This document shows, in pieces, positions 24,522 to 32,587 of a stretch of 36,843 nucleotides of DNA. The position numbers and the translations under genes are program-made. The notes beneath the pieces are model-generated. The model was not told where the DNA came from and made no database searches. It saw nothing but the letters and a program-made list of their open reading frames with translations. The DNA comes from Paenibacillus sp. S150. GTDB taxonomy: Bacteria > Bacillota > Bacilli > Paenibacillales > Paenibacillaceae. The stretch covers positions 1-36,843 of the forward strand of contig NZ_JACBYI010000056.1 of the NCBI RefSeq assembly GCF_019352175.1. Direction: 5' to 3'. Numbering within the stretch: position 1 is the stretch's first letter; every line of letters starts with the position of its first letter.

Positions 24522-27500
24522 TCAGGGATATTCAGTAAGCGTCTGTCTGTAGCTGCTGACGGTAGCCGCAGCTCCTGTATTGTTCACGATGTGAGTGATC
24601 TCGCCATTGCCGGACAAGAAGACGGAGGTCGCGTGATGGATTTTGACACCTGGGACATTTGGAACTTCAATAGCACTGTTCAGTGCAACGACGGCATCTC
24701 TGAAATATGAGTAGACCCCTAAGCCCCACGCCTCATGTGTGGTTACAGTATTCGCCACCTTGTAGGAAGCAAAGCCGTTCACCGGCCCGTTCATCCAAGC
24801 GCTCTGGCTGGGCACATCATAGGGAATCTCCGATTGGTACATATAGGTCCGGCCGCCGTTGCCGTTCCACAGTGTCTGGTAATTGTGGTAGTGTTCAACG
24901 AACAGGCCGTATATCGTAACATTGTTTCCGTTCACAATCAGGCCGTTTGTCGTCGTGTTGGTATTCCAGGCGGCCCCTGTGCCATGATCTGCCCGCCAAA
25001 TCCAGAAATGGTCGCCAATGACGTTATTGCTGTTGATCTTCAGGCTCACATCGGCTTTACCGACTGCCGCCCCGCCAACTCTGAAGAAAATATCGGACAG
25101 CGAGGTTGGATTGGCCGCATGGTTCTCCGCGCTTCCGGCTGGCCCCACTTCCATCAGCACCGGTGAATTGACCGCGCCTGCATCGAACAGCAGCCCCGCG
25201 GCCTTGACGCCGTCCACATCGGCAACCGCCATTGCCACCACGCCGTTCTCCGGCATCAGAGTGGCAAATCCAAGCCCTAGCACTACCGTATTCGCATTGT
25301 TAACATGAATCGTATCTGTCAGATGATAGACTCCCGGTGTAAAAATCAGATGCTTGCCTCCGGCGAGCGCAGCATTGATGCTGGCAGCGCTGGAGGTATC
25401 CGGACGGGCGATATAGAACTTGTCGATGGGCAGCGAGGTTCCGGCGGCGGCTCCGTCCGCCCATGAGGTGCCTTGGGAACCGGTGCGGAGAGCGGGGACG
25501 AACACCTGGTATTTACCCGCTCCGTCCACATACAGGAACGGCTTCTCGCGGACTGCCGGCGTTTGCGCTACCACCGTATACGGGCTGTCCGGCCAGCTGC
25601 CGGAGGGCGGATTCACACTGCCGACAAAGACATGGTTCCACACCCCGTTTGTCCAGGTGCTCCACTTGCTGTTCCGGGAGAGCCACTGCTGCTGGGAGCC
25701 GGGAGTTACTTTACTGTCCACCAGAGAATCGGCCAGAAAGCCTCCGCTGGACCAGCCATCCTGATCGAACAGGGACAGGCTGCCTTTGATATGCACGCGT
25801 CTGAGCGGCGCGGCCTGGGCGACTGCCCATTGGTTGTCGCCCGACGATGGCGCGATGGAGAGATTCTCCGCCGAACGCCAGAAATTCAGCGTCGCGTTAT
25901 CCCCCATCCAATTGGCGTCAACCGTTACTCCGCCGTTGATCGTCACATCATCAGGCAGGGAGCCGAGTCCGGCCACCTGGGTATAATAGCCCACTCTGAC
26001 ATTGGCATTGTAAGTGCCCGGCTTAAAGAGCAGCGCGTAGCGCTCATTCCCGAACTGGTTCTGCTCCTGTGTGGCGAAGATGGAGCTGGCTGTGGCTTGA
26101 ATCGCTGAAGCGGGCATGGACGGATCGAAAATATACACATTCGGGCCAAAATCCGGCAGGGTCACAGCCGTAACCGCTGCCGAGAGGGCAGATTCCACGC
26201 CTGATTTTACAGCCGATACTTTATAGTAATAAGCAGTATTGCCGGCCAGTCCCGTATCGGCATAATTTACTGCCGTAAGCACGCTGCTGTTCAGCTTGCT
26301 GAAAGTCCCGGTGCTGCTGGTTGAACGGTACAGATTATAGCCGCTCGCCCCGGCGGCCGCATTCCAGCTCACGCTGGCCGAGTTAACCGTGTTTGAGCTT
26401 GCCGCAAGGCCGGTTGGCGCACCCGCTCCATTCCCGCTGTCTCCGCTGCCGTATACTTCAAGCTCCCACAGCGAATAGCTGTACTGGGTGCCGCGCTGGG
26501 TGCCGTTCATCTTCACATATCTTGCGCTGACCGGCGTGAAGCTGAGATCGTCGGTCGCCCCATCGCCTGTTGTTGTCGAATACGCCGTCGTCCAGTTGGT
26601 GCCGTCCGCCGAGGTTTGGATCGTATAAGCTTTGCCGTAGGCGGCTTCCCAGTTCAGAAGAACACGGCTGACCGTAGTCACTGCCCCCAGATCCACCTGA
26701 AGCCACTGCGGATCGGCCGGCTGTGATTCCCAGCGGGTACCCGCATTTCCGTCCACGGCCAGGGAAGCTGCCTGCAGCGGGTTAGCGGAAGCTGTTGCCG
26801 GCTTATTCAGCGCCAGATTGGCTGAAGCCGAGGCCGCCGTTACAGCCTGCGGTACCGCTGCATCGCTATAGCCGGACGCCGCGACTGTAATCGTATAGGT
26901 TTTGGCTGTGGTGAACAATGCAGCGCTCAGCGTGATTTTGCCCGCGGCAACACTGTATTGGCCTGACCCGATTGTCGTTCCATCCACCTTGACGGAGGCA
27001 ATATTGCTCCTCCAGGCCGGATTGTCTGTAAAGGTCAGCTCTATGGGCTGGCCCACGGTATTCTGCGTGGTATCGGCTGTCAGCACAGGCGGAGCGCCGA
27101 CACCGGTTTCGGTTCCGTACACCTCAAATTCCCACAATGAGTAGCTGTACTGGGTGGCACGCTGGGTGCCGTTCATCTTCACATATCTTGCGCTGACCGG
27201 CGTGAAGCTGAGATCATCTATAGCGCCATCGCTTGCCGTGGTTGAATGCACAGTTGTCCAGTTGATTCCGTCAGCAGAAGCCTCAATGGTATAGGCCTTG
27301 CCGTAAGCCGCTTCCCAATTCAGCACCACGCGGCTGACCGCAGTCACCGCTCCCAGATCCACCTGAAGCCACTGCGGATCGGCCGGCTGTGATTCCCAGC
27401 GGGTACCCGTGTTCCCATCCACGGCCAAGGCGGCCTCCTGGAACGGAGTGCCGGAGGATGTTGCCGTTTTGCCGAGCGCCAGGTTCGTCGCGACGGCAGA

Positions 27501-27587
27501 AACTCTGCCGCCCCAGGAAGAGAACAGCGAAGCGGCCATAAGAGCTGATAGAGCAATAGCCTGTATCCTTTTGTTCCATACTCGCAT
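24522..27587 (-). CDS. Secreted discoidin/FN3/beta-helix carbohydrate-active protein
   Basis: A 1021-residue exported protein. Residues 1-31 are a signal peptide (MRVWNKRIQ, hydrophobic core, cleavage near RVSA). Domains: discoidin/CBM32 (34-158), DUF1533-like Ig domain (163-250), second discoidin/CBM32 (257-380), FN3 (388-477) and a right-handed beta-helix (about 482-1021) with many Asn, Gly and Val turns. The beta-helix part resembles secreted proteins often labelled adenylyl cyclase in actinobacteria; that label is probably wrong and a polysaccharide lyase or hydrolase is more likely. The ATG at 27587 follows AGGAGG by seven bases; the upstream extension is only repeat sequence. A cre-like site lies 150 bp upstream, so CcpA control is likely. 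The two discoidin copies are nearly identical. Confidence 0.88.
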   Translation of the reverse strand: MRVWNKRIQAIALSALMAASLFSSWGGRVSAVATNLALGKTATSSGTPFQEAALAVDGNTGTRWESQPADPQWLQVDLGAVTAVSRVVLNWEAAYGKAYTIEASADGINWTTVHSTTASDGAIDDLSFTPVSARYVKMNGTQRATQYSYSLWEFEVYGTETGVGAPPVLTADTTQNTVGQPIELTFTDNPAWRSNIASVKVDGTTIGSGQYSVAAGKITLSAALFTTAKTYTITVAASGYSDAAVPQAVTAASASANLALNKPATASANPLQAASLAVDGNAGTRWESQPADPQWLQVDLGAVTTVSRVLLNWEAAYGKAYTIQTSADGTNWTTAYSTTTGDGATDDLSFTPVSARYVKMNGTQRGTQYSYSLWELEVYGSGDSGNGAGAPTGLAASSNTVNSASVSWNAAAGASGYNLYRSTSSTGTFSKLNSSVLTAVNYADTGLAGNTAYYYKVSAVKSGVESALSAAVTAVTLPDFGPNVYIFDPSMPASAIQATASSIFATQEQNQFGNERYALLFKPGTYNANVRVGYYTQVAGLGSLPDDVTINGGVTVDANWMGDNATLNFWRSAENLSIAPSSGDNQWAVAQAAPLRRVHIKGSLSLFDQDGWSSGGFLADSLVDSKVTPGSQQQWLSRNSKWSTWTNGVWNHVFVGSVNPPSGSWPDSPYTVVAQTPAVREKPFLYVDGAGKYQVFVPALRTGSQGTSWADGAAAGTSLPIDKFYIARPDTSSAASINAALAGGKHLIFTPGVYHLTDTIHVNNANTVVLGLGFATLMPENGVVAMAVADVDGVKAAGLLFDAGAVNSPVLMEVGPAGSAENHAANPTSLSDIFFRVGGAAVGKADVSLKINSNNVIGDHFWIWRADHGTGAAWNTNTTTNGLIVNGNNVTIYGLFVEHYHNYQTLWNGNGGRTYMYQSEIPYDVPSQSAWMNGPVNGFASYKVANTVTTHEAWGLGVYSYFRDAVVALNSAIEVPNVPGVKIHHATSVFLSGNGEITHIVNNTGAAATVSSYRQTLTEYP

Positions 27588-27603
27588 AATGTAACCTCCT
27601 CTA

Positions 27604-27726
27604 AGTTTTATGGAGCTTGGCTCCTGCGATTTTGCTCCGCAATAAAACTGCTTCGTAAGCATTCGCTTTAGTTTTATGGAGCTTGGCTCCTGCAATTTTG
27701 CTCCGCAATAAAACTGCTTCGTAAGC
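27604..27726. repeat. Twin 57-bp palindromic repeat
   Basis: Two copies, 27604-27660 and 27670-27726, differ at one base (g/a) and are 66 bp apart. Each starts AGTTTTATGGAGC and contains GCTCCGCAATAAAACT, so it is an imperfect inverted repeat of about 43 bp with a direct tail CTGCTTCGTAAGC. It behaves like a short interspersed palindromic element. It lies in the leader of the secreted beta-helix gene, between the cre site and the ribosome binding site, so the mRNA would carry two hairpins. Confidence 0.9.
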
Positions 27727-27735
27727 CTGCCTTTA

Positions 27736-27750
27736 CAGTAAGCGCTTCCA
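27736..27750 (-). promoter_or_regulatory. Catabolite-responsive element (cre)
   Basis: On the minus strand the sequence reads TGGAAGCGCTTACT preceded by A, which fits the CcpA consensus WTGNAARCGNWWWCA at every position but the last. It lies about 150 bp upstream of the secreted beta-helix gene. Confidence 0.7.
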
Positions 27751-28012
27751 TTATGGTGTGCAAATTCCCTCCCCCGGATATAAATTTATAGCCGACATTA
27801 ATCAACCCTTTATTTGGATGTTAAGGATTTTATTAAGCATCTCAAGCCTACCCTGGAAAATGGAAGATTTATATAGCATTATTTTTGTTTCCCTGCCAAT
27901 TTTTTGTGGTCTTTTCATCCGATTACGGGGACAGCGGCGCAAGCGGATGGTATAGTATAGATCGGCTAAAATTTAATTCAAACCGTAATATACATTAACG
28001 AAGGTGAACCCG

Positions 28013-30331
28013 ATGAACAAGCTATTATTCCATAATATACCGCCGGGCGCTGCCGGCGAACACATTCCGCAGGCTAGCATCGCCTCTGCCCGGACGAGCC
28101 GGGAGATAGTGAGGCCCGGAGAACCGGATGCCGTTTACTTCCGCAGGCTGGAGGAGAGCGGAATTCTGCTCAACGCCTCCCAGATCGCGGCGGTGCGGCA
28201 TTACCGGGGGCCGCTGCTGACGCTGGCCGGGGCCGGCTCCGGCAAAACCTCCGTGCTGATCTGCAGAGCCGGGTATTTGCTGTCGGTGCGCGGCATCTCT
28301 CCCAGCCAGCTGCTGCTGCTGACCTTTTCCAATAAGGCAGCGGCGGAAATGCGCGGCCGGATCGCCCTGCTGCCGGGCGTCAGCGAGAGCGGCGCCGCGC
28401 GCCTGCAGGCCCGCACGTTCCATTCCTTTTTTCTCTATTTCCTGCGCCGTCAGGGCCTGCAGCAGGAAATCTTCAATGAGACGCGGCGCCAGCATATTCT
28501 GCTGAAGCAGATCATGCGCGAGCTGGGGCTGCCAAAGGATGCCTATCCCCCGGAAACCTTGCTTGCCCTGCTCTCCACCTGCAAGATGAATCTGGGCGAG
28601 CCGGGAGATTTGCCGGAAGCCTCGGCCTCAGAGAAGGAAATGAAGGCGGTTCTGATGCTGTATGAGCAATGGAAGCTCGACAATTTCAAAATCGATTTCG
28701 ATGATGTGCTGCTGATCGCCTGCCGGATGCTGCGGGAGAAGCCGGAGCTTTTGCTGGAGCTGCAGATGAGGTTTCTGTATGTGATGGTCGATGAATTCCA
28801 GGATACCAATGCGCTGCAATATGAGCTTGTCCAAATGATTGCCCGCCCGCAGCATAACCTGATGGTCGTCGGCGACGATGACCAGACGATTTATTCGTTC
28901 AACGGAGCGCGAAGTGAATTCATTCTTGAATTCGAGAAGCTCTACCCGGGTGCCCGGGTCATTACGCTCGATATCAATTACCGCTCCGGCCCCGCGATTG
29001 TCGGCCTCGGCAATGGAATTATCCGCCACAATACACGGCGCAGATCCAAGACACTGCAGGCGGCCAGGGGCAGCGGCAAACAGCCCTGTTATCTGCGCCC
29101 GCAGACGGCGGATGAGGAAGCCGGGCAAATCGTGGAGCATATCCTGAGCGAGGTACAAAGCGGAGCAAGGAATTATAGCGATTTCGCCCTGCTGTACCGC
29201 GCTTCAAGCAGCAACCGGGCTATGCTTGAGCTGCTGCTCCTGCGCGGTATTCCCTACATCGATTATGGTGAAGGCCAGCTGCTCTACGAGCACTGGCTGA
29301 TCTCTCCGGTGCTGGACCATCTGCGGCTGTCGGTCAACCGGCGCAACTTCGCCGCGATGGAGAATATTCTGCCGACCCTGTACATGAGCCGGGAGAAGGG
29401 CATGAACCATATCCGCCGGATGGAAGGCATTCAGCCCAAGCAGGGGCCGCTGATTCACCTGCTGTCGCTGCCGGGCATGGAGGATTTCAAAAGCGTGAAG
29501 CTGCGGGAACGGCTGGAGCTGATCCGCGGCCTGATTCAGCTGACTCCGGTGCAGGCGATCCGCCAGATCCGCACCGCCTTCTATGACTACTTCATCGAAG
29601 CCAATGAGCGGCATCAGGCCACTCTGCACCGGGAAATGCTGAAAGAAATGCTCGATGAACTGGAAGCCTCGGCGGAACGGTTCGACAGCATCCCGGTGTT
29701 CCTTGAGTTCATCGATCATGTGACCGAATGCAACGAGCGGAGCCGCCTGCCTGGCTTCAATGAGCAAGGCGACCGGGTTGCGCTGATGACAATTCATAAA
29801 TCGAAGGGGCTGGAGTTCCCGGTAGTCTTCCTGATCGGAGCGTCCGAGGGCATTCTCCCCCACAGCTCCGCGCTGGAGGGAGACCGGCTGAAGGACCGCA
29901 AGACAGCACAAACAACACCGGTCAGAGGAACCGGCACGTCCGTTGCCGGCAACGCAGCGGGCCTCGCCGCGCTTGAAGAGGAACGGAGGCTGGCCTATGT
30001 AGCTGTAACCAGAGCCCGCGAGGAGCTGTTCATCAGCTCGCCCGCACAGCACCGCGGCAAGAAGGCCGAGGTCTCCCGCTTCATGCTCTCCGCCTTCAGG
30101 GCAACCGGAGTTGCCGCTGCCTTAAGCGGAATTCCGGCGGCGGCAAGGCCATTCCCACGCACAGCGTCCGGAGGGAGAACACACCGTGTCCCCGTCTGGA
30201 ACTGCACAGGCAGCCGCTGCCCGGGGTGGACGCGGATGAAGGCGGGCGGAGCAGAGGATCACCTGTCCTCCAAGCCCTGCCCGCTCTGCAGTTCTCCGAT
30301 GGAAAAAGGCAGCCGCGAGGTCCCCGTGTAA
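28013..30331 (+). CDS. UvrD/Rep-type superfamily 1 ATP-dependent helicase
   Basis: A 772-residue 3'-5' DNA helicase. Q-motif LLNASQIAAV is followed by Walker A GAGSGKT (73-79), motif Ia LLTFSNKAAAEMR, motif II VDEFQDTN, motif III VVGDDDQTIYSFNGA, motif IV LDINYRS, motif V MTIHKSKGLEFPVVFL and motif VI YVAVTRAREELFI. Unlike PcrA/UvrD, it ends with a putative zinc site made of two Cys pairs (WNCTGSRCPGW and CPLC). The ATG at 28013 is chosen over a GTG at 28004 because GAAGGTG is well placed for it. It is probably a house-keeping or repair helicase; no phage or nuclease partner is adjacent. Confidence 0.92.
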   Translation: MNKLLFHNIPPGAAGEHIPQASIASARTSREIVRPGEPDAVYFRRLEESGILLNASQIAAVRHYRGPLLTLAGAGSGKTSVLICRAGYLLSVRGISPSQLLLLTFSNKAAAEMRGRIALLPGVSESGAARLQARTFHSFFLYFLRRQGLQQEIFNETRRQHILLKQIMRELGLPKDAYPPETLLALLSTCKMNLGEPGDLPEASASEKEMKAVLMLYEQWKLDNFKIDFDDVLLIACRMLREKPELLLELQMRFLYVMVDEFQDTNALQYELVQMIARPQHNLMVVGDDDQTIYSFNGARSEFILEFEKLYPGARVITLDINYRSGPAIVGLGNGIIRHNTRRRSKTLQAARGSGKQPCYLRPQTADEEAGQIVEHILSEVQSGARNYSDFALLYRASSSNRAMLELLLLRGIPYIDYGEGQLLYEHWLISPVLDHLRLSVNRRNFAAMENILPTLYMSREKGMNHIRRMEGIQPKQGPLIHLLSLPGMEDFKSVKLRERLELIRGLIQLTPVQAIRQIRTAFYDYFIEANERHQATLHREMLKEMLDELEASAERFDSIPVFLEFIDHVTECNERSRLPGFNEQGDRVALMTIHKSKGLEFPVVFLIGASEGILPHSSALEGDRLKDRKTAQTTPVRGTGTSVAGNAAGLAALEEERRLAYVAVTRAREELFISSPAQHRGKKAEVSRFMLSAFRATGVAAALSGIPAAARPFPRTASGGRTHRVPVWNCTGSRCPGWTRMKAGGAEDHLSSKPCPLCSSPMEKGSREVPV

Positions 30332-30416
30332 CGGATATGCATTCACGGGCCACAGCCCCCTAATGTCAGCAGTGTCTTTACAGGCGCTGCCGGCGTTTTT
30401 TCATGCATAGACAACA

Positions 30417-30491
30417 CAAAAAGCCCCATCAGGCAGACGCAACCGGAATCATGGGATCATGAGTTTCCTTCACGTTCTGCCCGAAGGGGCT
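30417..30491 (-). terminator. Terminator of the L25 gene
   Basis: On the minus strand AGCCCC (30486-30491 complement) pairs with GGGGCT (30422-30427 complement), with a second pairing GGCAGA/TCTGCC inside, followed by TTTTTGTG. It lies 19 bases past the stop codon. Confidence 0.75.
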
Positions 30492-30509
30492 GTATGGTTC
30501 ATCTTGTAT

Positions 30510-31091
30510 TTAAGCCGGAGTCGCCGCCGGTTCTTCCTCTTCCTCATGCACAGTCTTGATCTGGATCATTACTGTACTTGGATCAGTCAGCACTTCAACG
30601 CCATCCTGGAAGATCAGGTCAGAAACGAGCAGCTGGTCGCCGATGGCAAGGCTGCTGATATCCACTTCCATCGAGGTTGGCAGATCGCCCGGCATACAGC
30701 GCACTTCAACTTCATATAATTCTACCTGCAGCGATCCGCCGGCCTTAACGCCAGCCGCTTCTCCCGCAAAATGGATTGTAACCTTGCTGTCCATGCTGAT
30801 GCTCATGTTCACATGCTGAAAATCAATGTGCAGCACCTTGCCCGACATGGAATCCTTCTGAATATCTTGTACAACTACCGGAACGGCTGTATTATCGGAC
30901 AGCTTACCCTGCAAAATGGCCCGGGGGTTGGTTCTCAGCACATCCAGCAGCTCTTTTTCATTAACTTCCAGGCTCAAAGTATCTTTATTGACTCCGTACA
31001 GTACAGCCGGGATATGTCCCTGTTTTCTGGCGGCATTCAGGTTGGACTTGGTTTCAGCCGTACGATTGCTCAGTTGGATAAATTTACTCAT
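30510..31091 (-). CDS. rplY: 50S ribosomal protein L25 / general stress protein Ctc
   Basis: A 193-residue protein of the long, two-domain L25 type (TL5/Ctc). The N-terminal 90 residues bind 5S rRNA (SNRTAETKSNLNAARKQG, IPAVLYGVNKDTLSLEV), and a beta-rich C-terminal domain follows (DLPTSMEVDISSLAIGDQL), ending in an acidic Glu and Ala tail. In Bacillus the homologue Ctc is induced by general stress. Here the visible promoter is a sigma-A type, and no sigma-B site was seen. The gene is single, with its own terminator. The ribosome binding site (GCGGGA) is weak. Confidence 0.95.
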   Translation of the reverse strand: MSKFIQLSNRTAETKSNLNAARKQGHIPAVLYGVNKDTLSLEVNEKELLDVLRTNPRAILQGKLSDNTAVPVVVQDIQKDSMSGKVLHIDFQHVNMSISMDSKVTIHFAGEAAGVKAGGSLQVELYEVEVRCMPGDLPTSMEVDISSLAIGDQLLVSDLIFQDGVEVLTDPSTVMIQIKTVHEEEEEPAATPA

Positions 31092-31136
31092 TATTATATT
31101 TCCCGCTCTCTTTGACCATAAATTCTTGTCATCGCC

Positions 31137-31165
31137 AGTATACCATGACCATAGAATCTAGTCAA
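31137..31165 (-). promoter_or_regulatory. sigma-A promoter of rplY
   Basis: On the minus strand TTGACT (31160-31165) and TATACT (31137-31142) are separated by exactly 17 bp. It sits just past the end of the DUF1861 gene. Confidence 0.75.
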
Positions 31166-31178
31166 ACTCCTCTCTTTT

Positions 31179-32123
31179 CTACTGCTCATACTCCAAAAAA
31201 GGGTCCGGTATCTCGATCTGGTACGCCTCGGCATCGCTAACCCCCACGGAGAGCACAGCCCGCCCATTATCCCCCCGCACCAGGCCGCCGCTGAAAATAA
31301 CATCCTGCAGGTCCGGACGTTTGCCGGGACCAATGGGAAAGTCGCTTCTGGCGGCAATGATTTTGACAGGTGTCGTCTGGGCTGTATCAGGATTGAGAGA
31401 GAAGACCATGGAATAATAGTGTTTTTGTCCCAGGCGGTCAAAGCAGGCAATATGCCCAAGCACACCTACATGGCCATTTTTCAATAACTGGGCTTCATTC
31501 GCACCGCCCCATTCCTCGGGCACAAACTGATCCTGCAGCACCTCCGCTTCCAGGAAGGTCTGCTCACTCAGCTCCTCCAGTGAATCAATAATGGTGAAGC
31601 CGATCTGACCTCTTCCGCCCCTGGCTCCCTGCGGTCTTGTGAATACGCCGATTCTGCCGTCCTGCAGTTCAATCAGCCGGATATCCTTCATTGTCCCCGG
31701 CCCGGAGGAGAAGTGGCGCATGGAGTCGATGCGGTAGCCACGGTAAAACTGGGTCGCCCACGAGACGATCCGCTCAGGATCATCCGCCGCCGTAATGACC
31801 TCTACCCCGCCTACAATCAGTTCTCCTTTTATCAGCGTGACACACGGGTCCTGCAAATTATAGGTATGTGTATGGGGGCGCGGGATCCAAACTCCTTCCC
31901 GGCGTGTAAAAAAGAAGACTTGAGAGAACTCGCTGTCCCGTTCCTCAACTCTTCCCAGGATAACTGCTTCCCCATCATGCGCAAAAGGGGCTGTTATGTT
32001 GTATACATCACGTTTGCCGACACCGGAGAAGACCAGCTTCTCCACGTGTACTGTGCGAAGATTGGCATAGAAGGTATCCAGCAGTTCGTTACAGGTTGCC
32101 GTCTTGCCCGGACTCCTTGTCAT
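31179..32123 (-). CDS. DUF1861 / GT108-like mannoside phosphorylase-transferase candidate
   Basis: A 314-residue protein, probably a five-bladed beta-propeller. KLVFSGVGKRDVYNITAPF, YNLQDPCVTLI, ELIVGGVEV and the blade-like segments IRLIELQDGRIGVFTRPQG and GPGKRPDLQDVIFSGGLVR match DUF1861. From memory, this family includes the Leishmania proteins now placed in GT108, which transfer or phosphorolyse beta-1,2-linked mannose, and it is structurally related to GH130. The bacterial function is therefore inferred. The ATG at 32123 is chosen because AGGAGG in the end of the regulator gene lies six bases before it; the gene overlaps the upstream regulator by 35 bp, so both are coupled. It faces an operon for GDP-mannose supply and glycosyl transfer. 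Cytoplasmic; no signal peptide. Confidence 0.75.
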   Translation of the reverse strand: MTRSPGKTATCNELLDTFYANLRTVHVEKLVFSGVGKRDVYNITAPFAHDGEAVILGRVEERDSEFSQVFFFTRREGVWIPRPHTHTYNLQDPCVTLIKGELIVGGVEVITAADDPERIVSWATQFYRGYRIDSMRHFSSGPGTMKDIRLIELQDGRIGVFTRPQGARGGRGQIGFTIIDSLEELSEQTFLEAEVLQDQFVPEEWGGANEAQLLKNGHVGVLGHIACFDRLGQKHYYSMVFSLNPDTAQTTPVKIIAARSDFPIGPGKRPDLQDVIFSGGLVRGDNGRAVLSVGVSDAEAYQIEIPDPFLEYEQ

Positions 32124-32385
32124 TGCCTTCCTCCTCATATTCGTTTGCTTTCACTATTGCCCAATCATTTTCATCCGGTTCCATGCGGATCAGTTCACCC
32201 GGCTGAATATCAAAATAAGTGCATAGCTTCAGCAGCAGATCCCGGGGATACTGCACCATCTCGTCTTTATACATCCGCCGGACGGAATCGAAATGGTAAT
32301 TGATATCTTTGGCTAGCTTGCGGATGGATAACTTGGGGTCATGGCGTTCCATAACCTCACTTAATTTACTTCGTATAACTGGCAT
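32089..32385 (-). CDS. XRE/Cro-type HTH regulator
   Basis: A 98-residue regulator with one Cro/CI helix-turn-helix (LSIRKLAKDINYHFDSVRR, then PRDLLLKLCTYFDIQPGELI) of the HTH_26 type, and a short acidic tail. GGAGG lies seven bases before its ATG. It is the first gene of a coupled pair with the DUF1861 gene and divergent from the GT4-manC operon, with 202 bp between the starts; both promoters lie in this space and almost touch, so it probably controls both. No ligand domain is present. Confidence 0.85.
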   Translation of the reverse strand: MPVIRSKLSEVMERHDPKLSIRKLAKDINYHFDSVRRMYKDEMVQYPRDLLLKLCTYFDIQPGELIRMEPDENDWAIVKANEYEEEGNDKESGQDGNL

Positions 32386-32403
32386 TCAGGCACCTCCAAC
32401 AAC

Positions 32404-32433
32404 ACTATATCCGCAGACAGGGGGGCTAGTCAA
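32404..32433 (-). promoter_or_regulatory. Promoter of the XRE-DUF1861 pair
   Basis: On the minus strand TTGACT (32428-32433) and TATAGT (32404-32409) with an 18-bp spacer. Only four bases separate its -35 from the -35 of the divergent promoter. Confidence 0.65.
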
Positions 32434-32437
32434 TAAA

Positions 32438-32466
32438 TTGACAAGAAAAAACGGTCATGTTATAGT
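32438..32466 (+). promoter_or_regulatory. sigma-A promoter of the GT4-manC operon
   Basis: Perfect TTGACA (32438-32443) and TATAGT (32461-32466) with a 17-bp spacer. Predicted start near 32473, so the leader is about 115 bases. Confidence 0.8.
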
Positions 32467-32517
32467 TGTAACAGGAAATAAATTGCAGATCCAAAACTTT
32501 ATACCACTTTCTCACCT

Positions 32518-32549
32518 AGAAAATAAAGTCCTCTTTATTTTCTTTTTTT
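32518..32549 (+). terminator. Leader terminator (attenuator) of the GT4-manC operon
   Basis: An 11-bp perfect stem AGAAAATAAAG (32518-32528)/CTTTATTTTCT (32533-32543) with a 4-nt loop is followed by a T-run (32543-32549). It lies between the promoter and the first start codon, with no ORF before it. The stem is AT-rich, so it may be weak and well suited to regulated read-through. Confidence 0.7.
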
Positions 32550-32587
32550 ATTCCGAATTACGAAATTGAATAGGGAGGCTCTTCATT

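Noticed and set aside
27758..27955. 65-aa hydrophobic ORF before the helicase
   Set aside because: GTG start with no ribosome binding site; overlaps the regulatory region of the divergent gene.
29204..30052. 282-aa minus-strand ORF in the helicase gene
   Set aside because: Antisense shadow; the helicase frame carries all motifs.
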